A DNA stretch of 64,000 nt from [Eubacterium] saphenum. GTDB lineage: Bacteria; Bacillota; Clostridia; Peptostreptococcales; Anaerovoracaceae. The stretch spans positions 62,001 to 126,000 of the forward strand of contig SFHC01000003.1 of assembly GCA_004555725.1 (NCBI GenBank), read 5' to 3'. Below are positions 33,523 through 43,277 of this stretch, piece after piece. A program made the translations under genes and the position numbers. Within the stretch, counting starts at the first letter, position 1. The number at the start of each line of letters is the position of its first letter. Under the pieces are notes generated by a model. The model did no database searches, had not been told where the DNA came from, and saw only the letters and a program-made list of their open reading frames with translations.

Positions 33523-35427
33523 ATGTCGAAAGTAATCGGAATAGATTTAGGAACAACGAACAGCTGCGTAGCAGTACTGGAAGGCGGAGAGCCTACCGTT
33601 ATCACCAACGCAGAAGGAAACAGAACAACACCGTCTGTAGTAGGATTCACCAAGAGCGGCGAGAGACTGGTCGGAGAGACTGCAAAGCGTCAGGCCGTTA
33701 CCAATCCGGACAGAACAATCTCGTCTATTAAGAGACATATGGGTGAGGATTATAAGGTAACAATCGACGGAAAGGATTATACACCGCAGGATATTTCTGC
33801 GATGATCCTGACAAAACTGAAGAACGACGCAGAAGCGTATTTGGGTGAGAAGGTCACAGAAGCCGTTATCACTGTACCGGCTTATTTCTCCGACGCACAG
33901 AAGCAGGCAACCAAGGATGCCGGAAGAATTGCAGGACTCGATGTAAAGAGAATCATCAACGAGCCGACAGCAGCTTCTCTGGCATATGGACTCGATAAAG
34001 AGACCGGATCCCAGAAGATCCTGGTATACGACCTGGGCGGAGGCACATTCGATGTATCCGTTCTGGAACTGGGTGACGGCGTATTTGAAGTACTGGCAAC
34101 CAACGGCGATACACACCTGGGCGGCGATGACTTCGATAACGCAATCATGAATTACATGGCAGACACCTTCTCTCAGGAGCATGGTGTAGATCTGCGCCAG
34201 GATAACATGGCTATGCAGAGACTGAAGGAAGCTGCAGAGAAGGCAAAGAAAGAGCTGTCTTCCGCGCAGACCACCAACATTAACCTGCCGTTCATCACGG
34301 TAACAGCAGAAGGTCCGCTGCATCTGGACATGGAGCTGACAAGAGCCAAGTTCAACCAGCTGACTTCAGACCTGGTAGAGAGAACTATTCCGCCTACACG
34401 CAAGGCACTGCAGGATGCAGGAATCACTGCTTCCGACCTGTCCAAGATCGTCATGGTCGGCGGATCCTCCAGAATCCCGGCTGTACAGGAAGCCGTTAAG
34501 AGAGAAACTGGTAAAGATCCGTTCAAAGGCATCAACCCGGATGAGTGCGTAGCAATCGGAGCAGCTATTCAGGCCGGCGTACTGACTGGTGAAGTCAATG
34601 ACGTCCTGCTGCTGGATGTCACTCCGCTGTCCCTGTCCATTGAGACTCTCGGCGGTGTCGCAACCAAGCTGATTGAGAGAAACACAACAATCCCGACCAA
34701 GAAGAGCCAGATCTTCTCCACAGCTGCAGATAATCAGACGGCTGTAGATATTCACGTCATGCAGGGTGAACGTGAGATGGCCGCAGATAACATCACACTG
34801 GGCAGATTCCAGCTGACTGGCATTGCACCGGCTCCGCGCGGAATTCCGCAGATTGAGGTTACCTTTGATATCGACGCGAACGGCATCGTTCATGTAAGCG
34901 CAAAGGATCTGGGCACAGGTAAAGAGCAGGCGATCACCATTACTTCCTCTACAAACCTGTCTGAAGATGAAATCAATAAGAAGGTAAAGGAAGCAGAACA
35001 GTACGAGGCTGAGGACAAGAAGAAGAAAGCTGCTGTTGAAGAGCAGAACAAGGCAGAGAACATGATCTATCAGTGCGACAGTGTCATTAAGGAAGCCGGA
35101 GATAAGATCTCTGAAGCAGACAAGAGTGCACTGGAAGCAGCCAAGAATGATCTCCAGTCCGCGCTGAATGCGAATAATCCGGATGATGTCAAGGCTAAGG
35201 AAGACGCCCTGATGGCTAAGCTGAATGAAGTTTCCACAAAGCTCTATCAGCAGGCAGGCCCGCAGCAGGGTCAGCCGGGAGCAGGCGCAGGAGCCGCAGG
35301 AGCAGGCCCGAACATGGGCGCTAATCCGGGAGTAGGCGCTGCAGGCGGAAATGCAGGAAGCTCCAATTCCGGAAACGATGACAACGTAGTCGATGCGGAT
35401 TATACTGTAGTTGACGACGATAAATAA
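33523..35427 (+). CDS. dnaK: Chaperone protein DnaK (Hsp70)
   Basis: 634 residues. The ATPase domain shows IGIDLGTTNSCVAVLEGGEP at the start, VYDLGGGTFDVS and VGGSSRIPAVQ. The peptide-binding domain holds LLLDVTPLSLSIETLGG, and the C-terminus is Gly/Ala-rich ending in DADYTVVDDDK. It folds client proteins with DnaJ and GrpE. AAAGGAGG lies 9 bases before the ATG, a strong site fitting the high expression of DnaK. Confidence 0.98.
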   Translation: MSKVIGIDLGTTNSCVAVLEGGEPTVITNAEGNRTTPSVVGFTKSGERLVGETAKRQAVTNPDRTISSIKRHMGEDYKVTIDGKDYTPQDISAMILTKLKNDAEAYLGEKVTEAVITVPAYFSDAQKQATKDAGRIAGLDVKRIINEPTAASLAYGLDKETGSQKILVYDLGGGTFDVSVLELGDGVFEVLATNGDTHLGGDDFDNAIMNYMADTFSQEHGVDLRQDNMAMQRLKEAAEKAKKELSSAQTTNINLPFITVTAEGPLHLDMELTRAKFNQLTSDLVERTIPPTRKALQDAGITASDLSKIVMVGGSSRIPAVQEAVKRETGKDPFKGINPDECVAIGAAIQAGVLTGEVNDVLLLDVTPLSLSIETLGGVATKLIERNTTIPTKKSQIFSTAADNQTAVDIHVMQGEREMAADNITLGRFQLTGIAPAPRGIPQIEVTFDIDANGIVHVSAKDLGTGKEQAITITSSTNLSEDEINKKVKEAEQYEAEDKKKKAAVEEQNKAENMIYQCDSVIKEAGDKISEADKSALEAAKNDLQSALNANNPDDVKAKEDALMAKLNEVSTKLYQQAGPQQGQPGAGAGAAGAGPNMGANPGVGAAGGNAGSSNSGNDDNVVDADYTVVDDDK

Positions 35428-35469
35428 TGCGCAGGCCGCATAATAACAGAAATACGGCAGCGATCGGAT

Positions 35470-35504
35470 ATCAGTCCGGCCGGGATTATCCCGGTCGGAT
35501 TGAT
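35470..35504 (+). other. 17-bp hairpin between dnaK and dnaJ
   Basis: ATCAGTCCGGCCGGGAT and ATCCCGGTCGGATTGAT pair over 17 positions with two G-U pairs and a one-base loop. There is no T-run, so it probably protects the 3' end of dnaK mRNA or directs processing, giving DnaK more protein than DnaJ. Confidence 0.7.
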
Positions 35505-35536
35505 GTGCCATAAGCTGCAAGAAGGTGAGAAGAGGT

Positions 35537-36706
35537 ATGGCAGAGAATAAAAGGGATTATTATGAGGTTCTGGGACTGAAGAAAGGTGCCAGCGAGGAAG
35601 AAATCAAAAAAGCCTTCCGAAAGATGGCCCTGAAATATCATCCGGACCGCAACCCGGGAGACAAGTCTGCGGAAGAAAAGTTTAAAGAAGTCAATGAAGC
35701 ATACACCGTCCTGTCAGACCCTGATAAGAAGAGAAAGTATGACCAGTTTGGGTTTGCGGGCGTAGATCCGAATGCCGGTTTCGGCGGAGCCGGCGGAGGC
35801 AGCGGATTCGGCGGTTTTAATGCCGGCGATTTCGGGGGCTTCGGAGATATCTTCAATGATTTCTTCGGCGGCGGATTCGGCGGCTTCGGAGGAGGCGGCC
35901 GTTCACAGGCCAATGCCCCGAGAAAGGGCGCAGATCTGCAGGAACGCATGACCATTACTTTTGAAGAGGCTGCGTTCGGTGTCAAAAAAACCATCAGTCT
36001 GACCAAGAATGTGACCTGTAAGAAGTGCGGCGGTTCCGGAGCAGCTCCGGGAACAAGCAAGCACAAGTGCTCGCGCTGCAACGGAACAGGAATGTTCACA
36101 CGGGTGCAGCGGACGCCTCTGGGTCAGTTCCAGAGCAGTTCACCGTGCCCGGACTGCGGAGGCACCGGAGAGATCATCGATACACCGTGTCCGGATTGCC
36201 GCGGAACCGGAAAGGTCAGAAAAAAGATCAAGATCGATGTCAATATCCCGGCAGGCGTAGATACCGATTCTGTAATTCCGATCAGAGGACAGGGTGAACC
36301 GGGCGAAAACGGCGGCCCTGCAGGAGATTTGTATATCATTCTCCGTGTACAGAACCACCCGCTGTTTAAGAGAACGGGAACGGATCTTCGCATTGAAGTC
36401 CCGATCACATTTGAACAGGCAGCTCTCGGAAGTGACATCACTGTTCCGACACTGGACGGAAAAGTCAGCTACCATGTTCCGGCAGGCACACAGCCGGGGA
36501 CGATTTTCCGTCTGAAAGGTAAGGGCATCAAGAGTCTGAGAACCGGACGCATGGGCGACTTGATGGTCACGGTTAACCTGGAAGTACCGACCAAGCTCAG
36601 CGGAGCACAGAAGAAGGCAATTAAAGAAATGGACAAGAAGCTGAACGACAGCTGCTATAAGAAAAAAGGCAGCTTCACACAGAAAGTGAAAGAGTTCTTC
36701 AGTTAA
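35537..36706 (+). CDS. dnaJ: Chaperone protein DnaJ (Hsp40)
   Basis: 389-residue class A J-protein. The J-domain contains YHPDRNPGD, then a Gly/Phe-rich segment. Four zinc-finger repeats follow (CKKCGGSG, CSRCNGTG, CPDCGGTG, CPDCRGTG), then the C-terminal substrate domains. It stimulates DnaK ATPase. ATG 35537 follows AAGGTGA by 8 bases. Confidence 0.97.
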   Translation: MAENKRDYYEVLGLKKGASEEEIKKAFRKMALKYHPDRNPGDKSAEEKFKEVNEAYTVLSDPDKKRKYDQFGFAGVDPNAGFGGAGGGSGFGGFNAGDFGGFGDIFNDFFGGGFGGFGGGGRSQANAPRKGADLQERMTITFEEAAFGVKKTISLTKNVTCKKCGGSGAAPGTSKHKCSRCNGTGMFTRVQRTPLGQFQSSSPCPDCGGTGEIIDTPCPDCRGTGKVRKKIKIDVNIPAGVDTDSVIPIRGQGEPGENGGPAGDLYIILRVQNHPLFKRTGTDLRIEVPITFEQAALGSDITVPTLDGKVSYHVPAGTQPGTIFRLKGKGIKSLRTGRMGDLMVTVNLEVPTKLSGAQKKAIKEMDKKLNDSCYKKKGSFTQKVKEFFS

Positions 36707-36731
36707 ACAGACCGCCAGACCGTTTACAGAT

Positions 36732-36780
36732 TTCTGACTGCCGCAGAAATGCGGCATCAGGAGTCTGTTTTTTTCTTTTT
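36732..36780 (+). terminator. Terminator of the dnaK operon
   Basis: The inner stem CTGA-C-TGCCGCA / TGCGGCA-TCAG with a GAAA loop is followed by GTCTG and a T-rich tract at 36768-36780. An outer pairing with CAGAC at 36709 is possible. Confidence 0.88.
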
Positions 36781-36998
36781 GCCGAATAACTTTTGTGTGT
36801 AACGACGATATACAGCACTCCATATTCACCTCGCCGGGATGATTTTGACTGCAGAAACGGTATAATATCCTTGAAAAGTGCACGAAAATATCAATATGAG
36901 GTATATTCGAATTCGAAAAAGTGTATAATGATTGTGCGAAACATTTTGATCCGCTTGAACGATATAGGCATGAAAAGCAAGTGAATAGGAGTACAATC

Positions 36999-38180
36999 AT
37001 GGCGAATGATAAATTGTTGCTGAACAGCAGACCGGTAGCACCTCTGGGCGTGGTTCCTCTGAAGAGCTGCGAAGATATCGGAAAACGCGTAGACAACTGG
37101 CTGATTTCCTGGCGCAGTGAAAGAGATGAGGAGCGTACAAGCAAAGAAGAAGAGCCGGTTTACGATAACGGTTCATACCTGGTTGAGATCGACAACCCTC
37201 GTTTTGGATCCGGAGAGGCAAAAGGTGAAATCAAGCGGACAGTTCGCGGTCTTGACTTATATCTGATGGTTGACATTACGAACCACAGTCTGTTCTATGA
37301 TATTTACGGCGAGCCGAATCACATGTCCCCGGATGATCATTTCCAGGATCTGAAGAGAATTATTGCCGCAGTAGAAGGAAAGGCGCACAGAATCACCGTG
37401 ATCATGCCGTTCCTGTATGAAGGCAGACAGCACAGAAGAAGCGCCAGAGAATCTCTGGACTGCGCGCTTGCGCTTCAGGAGCTGGTCAACATGGGCGTAG
37501 ATAACATCATCACATTCGATGCCCACGACCCGAGAGTCCAGAACGCCATTCCGCTTCATGGATTTGAAACTGTAAAATGCACATATCAGTTCATTAAGGG
37601 AATCTGCAAATACGTTGATGATATCAAATTCGACAACGACCATCTGATGGTTATCAGCCCGGATGAAGGCGGTACGCAGAGAGCCGTATACATGGCATCT
37701 GTACTGGGAGTCGACATGGGAATGTTCTATAAGCGCCGCGACTACAGCAAAGTTGTAGACGGACGCAATCCGATCGTTGCCCACGAGTTCATCGGAGCAT
37801 CCGTAGAAGGAAAAGACATGTTCATCGTAGATGACATGATCGCATCCGGCGAAAGCATGATCGACGTCGCAACCGAACTGAAAAAACGCGGCGCCCGCAG
37901 AATCTTTGTGATTGCGACATTCGGCCTGTTCACCAAGGGCATGAAAGTGTTCGATGAAGCAGTAGAAAAAGGAATCATCTACAAAGTCGTTACGACTAAC
38001 CTGGTTTACCAGTCCGAGGAGCTCCTTTCCCGCGACTACTACATCAGCTGCGGCATGAGCAAGTATATCGCTTACATCATCGATACCCTGAACCACGACG
38101 CATCCATCAGCAACCTGCTGGATCCGTTCGACCGCATCAACAAGCTCGTCACTAAATACAAGGAAGAGCACGATCAGTAA
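36999..38180 (+). CDS. prs: Ribose-phosphate pyrophosphokinase
   Basis: 393 residues of the PRPP synthetase family. It has the ATP/flexible loop RQHRRSARES, the FDAHDPRVQNAI metal segment, ISPDEGGTQRAVYMA and the PRPP-binding loop FIVDDMIASGESMIDVA. It makes PRPP from ribose-5-phosphate and ATP for nucleotide, His and Trp synthesis. It is about 75 residues longer than B. subtilis Prs, mainly through an N-terminal extension seen in clostridial homologues. TAGGAG precedes ATG 36999 by 7 bases. TATAAT at 36924-36929 may be the -10 box. Confidence 0.93.
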   Translation: MANDKLLLNSRPVAPLGVVPLKSCEDIGKRVDNWLISWRSERDEERTSKEEEPVYDNGSYLVEIDNPRFGSGEAKGEIKRTVRGLDLYLMVDITNHSLFYDIYGEPNHMSPDDHFQDLKRIIAAVEGKAHRITVIMPFLYEGRQHRRSARESLDCALALQELVNMGVDNIITFDAHDPRVQNAIPLHGFETVKCTYQFIKGICKYVDDIKFDNDHLMVISPDEGGTQRAVYMASVLGVDMGMFYKRRDYSKVVDGRNPIVAHEFIGASVEGKDMFIVDDMIASGESMIDVATELKKRGARRIFVIATFGLFTKGMKVFDEAVEKGIIYKVVTTNLVYQSEELLSRDYYISCGMSKYIAYIIDTLNHDASISNLLDPFDRINKLVTKYKEEHDQ

Positions 38181-38216
38181 TAAAATCAACAACTGCACAG
38201 TTGCACAGTTGCACAG

Positions 38217-38262
38217 CTGCACGTGAGATCCTCCGATGAGAGACCTCACGTGCAGTTTTTTA
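38217..38262 (+). terminator. Terminator of prs
   Basis: CTGCACGTGAG pairs perfectly with CTCACGTGCAG, followed by TTTTTT. Just upstream (38194-38220) TTGCACAG is repeated with a 9-base period. Confidence 0.93.
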
Positions 38263-38281
38263 GTGGTGGAAAAGATAACTC

Positions 38282-38380
38282 ATATGGCGCAATCCCGAAG
38301 AGAAAGAGAGGCCAGACTTCGGGAATTGCGCGGGAAGATGCCGGTTCCCGAAGTGAAAAATAAAAGTTCGGGAACCTTAT
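38282..38380. other. Two hairpins between prs and the subtilase gene
   Basis: GCGCAAT-CCCGAAG pairs with CTTCGGGAATTGCGC (38287-38334), and GGTTCCCGAA pairs with TTCGGGAACC (38341-38374). They lie in the 3' region of the minus-strand gene but lack a clean T-run on either strand. Confidence 0.5.
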
Positions 38381-41300
38381 TTATATGCGTTCAGCTTTTT
38401 GCAGATTTTCTTATAGGCCTGTTCGGCTTCCGGGCGGTTTGGCGCGGAATTGATGGTGTCTTGTGCGTGAACGCAGGATTTCCAGAGGGATTCGCGCGCG
38501 GATTGATTGATTTTGCTCAGCGGTAGAGCAAGGTAACGCTTCTGGACGTCTTCTGCGAGACGGGCCTTTGCGTTGGTGCTGATGTAGTATTTGCTTGCCG
38601 GGTCGGTGATGATTGTCAGGGCATCGACGCGCGCGTTGAAGATGGAGCGCAGGGTCCGGATCTGCTCGATGTTGACGGCGGTGCGGACTTCTTTGACATC
38701 CTCTTTGTACAGGCGTGTGAGCGCGGCCTTGTCGGCTGCGGAAATTACCCGGGAGCTCTTTGCGTACCTATACTTCTTTTTCAGGGCCTTCAGGATCGCG
38801 GTTTTCTTTTTGGCCGCGCTCTTATTGGAGTACCAAGGCTTGGTTCCTGCCGGGTTGGCGTTGTCGGCGAGAATCAGTGAAACAAGCAGTGTTGAGAGAT
38901 CGGTGATGTCGGTGCTGTCATCGTCATCGGTAAACTGGATGTTGATGTTGTATTTTGTGGAAATTTCCAGGCATTCGCGCATTAAATCGGAGTAGGTGGC
39001 TGCGTGTTTCAGCGCGGCGGTTTCGTTTTTCCGGGTATTTTCAATGATTCCCCAGTAGTAGCTGCTGTATTTCTTTTTGTTCTTTGGCATCTGCGAATGG
39101 AAACTGTTTACGGCTGTGGATTTCAGCTGTTTCAGGCTGCTGCTTACCGGGGCAATGGTTTTGGTGATGGTCAGCAGTTTCTGGTACACCTGAAGATCGG
39201 TGCTGTAGTAGCTTCTCATGTCTGCGGCCTGGCGCACGGTCTGAATCTGATTAAGATGCCGGATAACAGCATCGTGCGCCTGGCGGATTTCTTTCTGCAC
39301 CTGTGGATTGTACTGTTCCTGGTTCTGCTGGTAATCGGTGTCCAGTTCATTCAGAGCGATGAGGTATTTCTGGCGTGCGTCTTCGACTGTATCTCCCGTA
39401 GATTTGACGGAGGCGGCGGATATGCGTGCAGAGGCGTGCGCTGCCGGTGAAGCTGCAGGAGTAATCATCGAAGCGGCCGCAGGTGTAAGCGGTGCTGCAG
39501 CTGCCGGGAATTTTGATGAAGCTGCAGCGGACACGGAAGAAGCGGCCGCGGGAGCCTGGACAGTGCGGAAAGCCTTGGCAGCGCGGGCGTGCTTCTTAGC
39601 AGCTGAAGATGAAGGGGCGCCGCCGATGACGACTTTTTTTACCGCGTGCAGCTCATAACGGGTGCCGCTTTCGCCAAGGGTGGCGACGGAGGCGGTGACG
39701 TATGCCGTTCCTTTTTTCCTGGCGGTCAGTGTGCCGTCATGGCTGATCTTTGCGGCGGAACCGCTGACGGACCAGGTAATCTGCTGGGAGACGTCTTTTG
39801 CGGTTTTGCCTTTATAGGCGCGAGCCTTGAACCGGAAGGTTTTTCCCGGCTTCAGGCGGCTTGCGGTCTTGGTCAGTTTGATTTTGTCCGGGGCCTTCTT
39901 AACGGAGAGGGTGATGTGATCGCTGACGCTGCCATCGTAATTGCGGACGGTGATTTCTGAGGTTCCGACTTTCCTGGCGATGAGGTAAGGGTCGGTGTTT
40001 CCGTCGCAGTAGATGACATCTGGCCTGCTGGAAGTCCAGTACCGTTCGAGATTGGAGGCGTCCAGCGGATGAATGACAGCCGTCAGGTATGTCCGGTCGC
40101 CGAGCAGGATTTCACGGTGTTTTGGGATATCGGCGATGGTGATGGAAGATGCTTTCTTCTCCGGGGTTATGGTGACCTTCACGGACGCCGTTTTTCCGCT
40201 GCAGGATGCGGTGATTTCTGCAGTGCCTGCTTTTCTGGCCTGAATGACTCCGGTGGAGGAGACGGATGCCGTGGAAGGGTCGGAACTGGACCAGGTGATG
40301 GCACTTGTGGTGTTTTCCGGCTTTACCAGCGTGTCGACGCCGTAGTCGTCTCCTTCGGTCAGATGCAGTTCAGACGGCTTGACCTGAAGAGAGGTGACCG
40401 GAAGGCTGCCGGCGGATGCGGCGCTTTTCACGGCTTTCAGGCAGTCGATGTTTCCATATGCGCTGTAATTGGAAAAGGTACTGGAATCAGTTGTTCCGCA
40501 GATGATATTGCGAACCTGCTCCGGGGTCAGATCCGGGTTGGCGTCCAGGATCAGCGCGGCTTCAGCGGCGACGCAAGGGGACGCCATGGAGGTTCCGTCC
40601 ATTTTCTTATACTGGTTTCCCGGGACGCTGCTCAGAATCTGGAAGCCCGGCGCGGAGACATCGGTATCCATTCCGAAGTTAGAGAAGTATGCCGGCTGTT
40701 TCTTATTGGTTGCGGCGTTGACGGAGATGACTTCCTTCTCGTAGTTCGGGGTGCCGGTGTAATCATTGGAATCGTTTCCGGATGCAGCGACCAGGGTGAT
40801 TCCGTGTGCGTAGGCATCGCGCAGACCCTGTTCCAGAACGCGGTCTTTGGTGCCGAAGCCGAAGCTCATGTTTACGACGCGGGCGCCGGCCTGTTCAGCG
40901 GTTTTCAGGGCTGTTACGACGTCGTAGGTGCAGAGGGAAAGACCGTTATCGCTGGCGCCGATCATCAGAACGCGCACCAGGTCGTTATGATGGCCTGCTG
41001 CGATTCCGGCCGCGCCTTTTCCGTTTCCGTATGTCATGCCGATGATTCCGGAGACGTGTGTGCCGTGTTCGCCGGAATCGTCTTTTGTCTGTTTTTCTGT
41101 CCCGTCAGAGACGTTGGTGTAGCACCCGTCTTTGGTCACCAGATTCTTCTGAAGGTCCTCATGCTCGGTGTCTACGCCGGTGTCGATCACAGCAACCGTG
41201 GTTCTTCCGTGCTTTCTGCCTTCCAGGAAACTCCATGCCTGCTCTGCATTTGTCGTTTTCAGCTGGTACGCCTGGCCGTTTTTCAGATAAGGATCTGTTT

Positions 41301-41763
41301 CTGAGGAAGCTGTTTTGGTTGCGGAGCCGGTTGTGCTGGCGGTGAAAGAGGACTTGCCGGCGATTTTGTATACATAGTTCGGCTGTGCGTAGGCGACCGA
41401 TTCCTTCTGATTCATGGCCGATACCGCCTCGCGCACAGACATGCCGTCCTTCAGCGATGCCTTGACGACCGTGCGTCCTGATGCTTTCACAGAATCCGCC
41501 GCCTTCATGCCGGCTTGCTCCACGCTTGTTTCTGCGCGGCCGGTGGAAACGCCTTTTTTATACGTCACGAGTATGGAATGTGTATCTTTTTTCAGTGGAG
41601 CAGAAGTGTGCCTGTTTGATGTGTCCTGGCGGACAGTCTGCGCAGATGTCCTGTGCGCAGACTGTTTCTGAACGCTTGTATCTGCCATGGACGGGACCGC
41701 TGAGAATGAGACGGCTGTCGTCAGACACAGGGCAAACGCAAGGAATTTTACTGGTATCTTCAT
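38377..41763 (-). CDS. Large secreted subtilisin-like serine protease with Ig-like repeats
   Basis: 1128 residues. A signal peptide (about 1-27) is followed by an inhibitor-type propeptide (about 60-135) and an S8 domain with Asp194 (VIDTGVD), His233 (GEHGTHVSG), the oxyanion Asn330 (ASGND) and Ser392 (GTSMASP). Three BIG2/Ig-like modules (about 455-720), an Ala/Pro/Ser-rich linker (about 745-800) and a helical, Lys-rich C-terminus of unknown fold complete it. No LPXTG is present; cell-wall retention may come from the basic C-terminus. AGAGAGG lies 8 bases before the start. Likely an extracellular protease for nutrient or surface processing. Confidence 0.92.
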   Translation of the reverse strand: MKIPVKFLAFALCLTTAVSFSAVPSMADTSVQKQSAHRTSAQTVRQDTSNRHTSAPLKKDTHSILVTYKKGVSTGRAETSVEQAGMKAADSVKASGRTVVKASLKDGMSVREAVSAMNQKESVAYAQPNYVYKIAGKSSFTASTTGSATKTASSETDPYLKNGQAYQLKTTNAEQAWSFLEGRKHGRTTVAVIDTGVDTEHEDLQKNLVTKDGCYTNVSDGTEKQTKDDSGEHGTHVSGIIGMTYGNGKGAAGIAAGHHNDLVRVLMIGASDNGLSLCTYDVVTALKTAEQAGARVVNMSFGFGTKDRVLEQGLRDAYAHGITLVAASGNDSNDYTGTPNYEKEVISVNAATNKKQPAYFSNFGMDTDVSAPGFQILSSVPGNQYKKMDGTSMASPCVAAEAALILDANPDLTPEQVRNIICGTTDSSTFSNYSAYGNIDCLKAVKSAASAGSLPVTSLQVKPSELHLTEGDDYGVDTLVKPENTTSAITWSSSDPSTASVSSTGVIQARKAGTAEITASCSGKTASVKVTITPEKKASSITIADIPKHREILLGDRTYLTAVIHPLDASNLERYWTSSRPDVIYCDGNTDPYLIARKVGTSEITVRNYDGSVSDHITLSVKKAPDKIKLTKTASRLKPGKTFRFKARAYKGKTAKDVSQQITWSVSGSAAKISHDGTLTARKKGTAYVTASVATLGESGTRYELHAVKKVVIGGAPSSSAAKKHARAAKAFRTVQAPAAASSVSAAASSKFPAAAAPLTPAAASMITPAASPAAHASARISAASVKSTGDTVEDARQKYLIALNELDTDYQQNQEQYNPQVQKEIRQAHDAVIRHLNQIQTVRQAADMRSYYSTDLQVYQKLLTITKTIAPVSSSLKQLKSTAVNSFHSQMPKNKKKYSSYYWGIIENTRKNETAALKHAATYSDLMRECLEISTKYNINIQFTDDDDSTDITDLSTLLVSLILADNANPAGTKPWYSNKSAAKKKTAILKALKKKYRYAKSSRVISAADKAALTRLYKEDVKEVRTAVNIEQIRTLRSIFNARVDALTIITDPASKYYISTNAKARLAEDVQKRYLALPLSKINQSARESLWKSCVHAQDTINSAPNRPEAEQAYKKICKKLNAYK

Positions 41764-42105
41764 AAAAACCTCTCTTGATCATTCATGGATATCATAATGG
41801 ATATGATAATCGTTGTGATTTATACTTGTCTGCCGGCGCACAAGATTCCTGCCCCGTGCGCCGCGCGCTGTCAGCCTGCTGCTGCCTCCGAGCCTGAAGC
41901 CGGATTGAGACTGTATGAGCTGATATGTATTAATATAGACGATCATTATACATTTGTGTGGATACTTCCAAATATTTAAGGAATATTTAAGGTTTTCGGC
42001 CTGAAATACGAGATGTAAAATCCGTGTGATGCCCTGCAGATTTTATAGCCGGGAAGGGGTTTCTGTGGTAGAATAATGATATTTATGAGATAAGATTCTA
42101 AAGGG
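41764..42105. other. Intergenic region with divergent promoters
   Basis: No gene is seen. It holds a direct repeat (TTTAAG twice, 11-base period, 41975-41991), a TAAAAT 24 bases further on (42016-42021) and an extended -10 TGGTAGAAT (42066-42074), all on the plus strand toward potA. No confident minus-strand promoter for the subtilase was found. Confidence 0.5.
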
Positions 42106-42133
42106 AACCGTACACAGCCGGGTGCGGTTTTTT
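42106..42133 (+). terminator. Leader terminator/attenuator before potA
   Basis: AACCG-TA-CAC pairs with GTG-CGGTT and runs into TTTTTT, between the promoters and potA. This placement suggests transcription attenuation; no ligand-binding fold was recognised upstream. Confidence 0.55.
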
Positions 42134-42169
42134 CTGTGTTAGAGTGATCTTTTTCAGGAAAGGATGCAT

Positions 42170-43246
42170 ATGGCAAAGACTCTGATTGAATTAAGGGATA
42201 TCTGTAAGCGGTATGATGATAACATCGTGCTGGATCATTTTAACCTGACGGTTGAGGAAAATGAGTTTATCACCCTGCTCGGACCGTCCGGATGTGGAAA
42301 AACCACGCTTCTGCGCATTGTCGGAGGATTTGAAAAACCGGACAGCGGACAGGTCTTTTTTGAAGGTAAGGATATCACGGATCTTCCGCCGAATAAACGG
42401 CAGATTAACACAGTGTTTCAGAAATACGCGCTTTTCCCGCATATGAACGTAGGACAGAATATTGCGTTCGGACTGAAAATCAGCGGAAAAAGCGATTCAT
42501 ACATCCGTGAGAAAGTAAAATACGGATTGAAGCTGGTCAATCTGGAAGGGTTTGAAAATCGTAAAATTGATCAGATGTCCGGCGGGCAGCAGCAGAGAGT
42601 CGCGATCGCCCGCGCCGTAGTCAATGAACCGAAACTGCTGCTTCTCGATGAGCCGCTGGGCGCTCTGGACCTGAAGCTGCGTGAGGACATGCAGTATGAG
42701 CTGATCCGTCTGAAGGAGGAACTCGGCATCACGTTCCTGTATGTCACTCATGACCAGGAAGAAGCGCTGACTATGAGCAATCGCATCATCGTCCTGAATA
42801 ACGGAGACATTCAGCAGATCGGAACGCCGGAAGAAATCTACAACGAGCCGCAGAATGCGTTTGTTGCCGACTTTATCGGAGACAGCAACATCATCGACGC
42901 CTGCATGATTAAGGATAAGCTGGTTCGCATCTGCGGGACGGAATTTCCGTGCGTAGACACGGGATTCGGCGAGAATCAGCCGGTCGACGTCGTAATCCGC
43001 CCGGAGGACATCATTATCGGAGAACCGGGAAAAGGACGGCTGGACGGCGTTGTCACGCATAACGTCTTTATCGGCGTCCATTATGAGATGGAGATCGAGG
43101 CAGGCGGGTTTACCTGGCTCGCGCAGAACACCGTAAGTTATGAAGTCGGGACGCCGGTCAGCATTGACGTGATCCCGTTTAACATTCAGATCATGCATAA
43201 ACCGGTTAAGCCGGAGCAGCAGGCTCTGGATCTTGAAGCTGAGTAG
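42170..43246 (+). CDS. potA: Spermidine/putrescine ABC transporter ATP-binding protein PotA
   Basis: 358 residues. Walker A is GPSGCGKTT, the signature MSGGQQQRVAIARAVV and Walker B LLLLDEPLGALD; a C-terminal TOBE domain (about 270-350) is present. It powers polyamine import with PotBCD. ATG 42170 is preferred to ATG 42164 because AGGAAAGG ends directly at 42163. First gene of the potABCD operon. Confidence 0.95.
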   Translation: MAKTLIELRDICKRYDDNIVLDHFNLTVEENEFITLLGPSGCGKTTLLRIVGGFEKPDSGQVFFEGKDITDLPPNKRQINTVFQKYALFPHMNVGQNIAFGLKISGKSDSYIREKVKYGLKLVNLEGFENRKIDQMSGGQQQRVAIARAVVNEPKLLLLDEPLGALDLKLREDMQYELIRLKEELGITFLYVTHDQEEALTMSNRIIVLNNGDIQQIGTPEEIYNEPQNAFVADFIGDSNIIDACMIKDKLVRICGTEFPCVDTGFGENQPVDVVIRPEDIIIGEPGKGRLDGVVTHNVFIGVHYEMEIEAGGFTWLAQNTVSYEVGTPVSIDVIPFNIQIMHKPVKPEQQALDLEAE

Positions 43247-43277
43247 AATACTGCTCAGAGAAAGGAGAACTCTATCG

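Noticed and set aside
38194..38220. Short tandem TTGCACAG repeats as a CRISPR-like or origin repeat
   Set aside because: Only three 9-base copies directly before a terminator; no spacers and no DnaA boxes.
40069..41304. 411-codon plus-strand frame opposite the subtilase
   Set aside because: Antisense shadow; the minus-strand protein has a complete catalytic triad and signal peptide.
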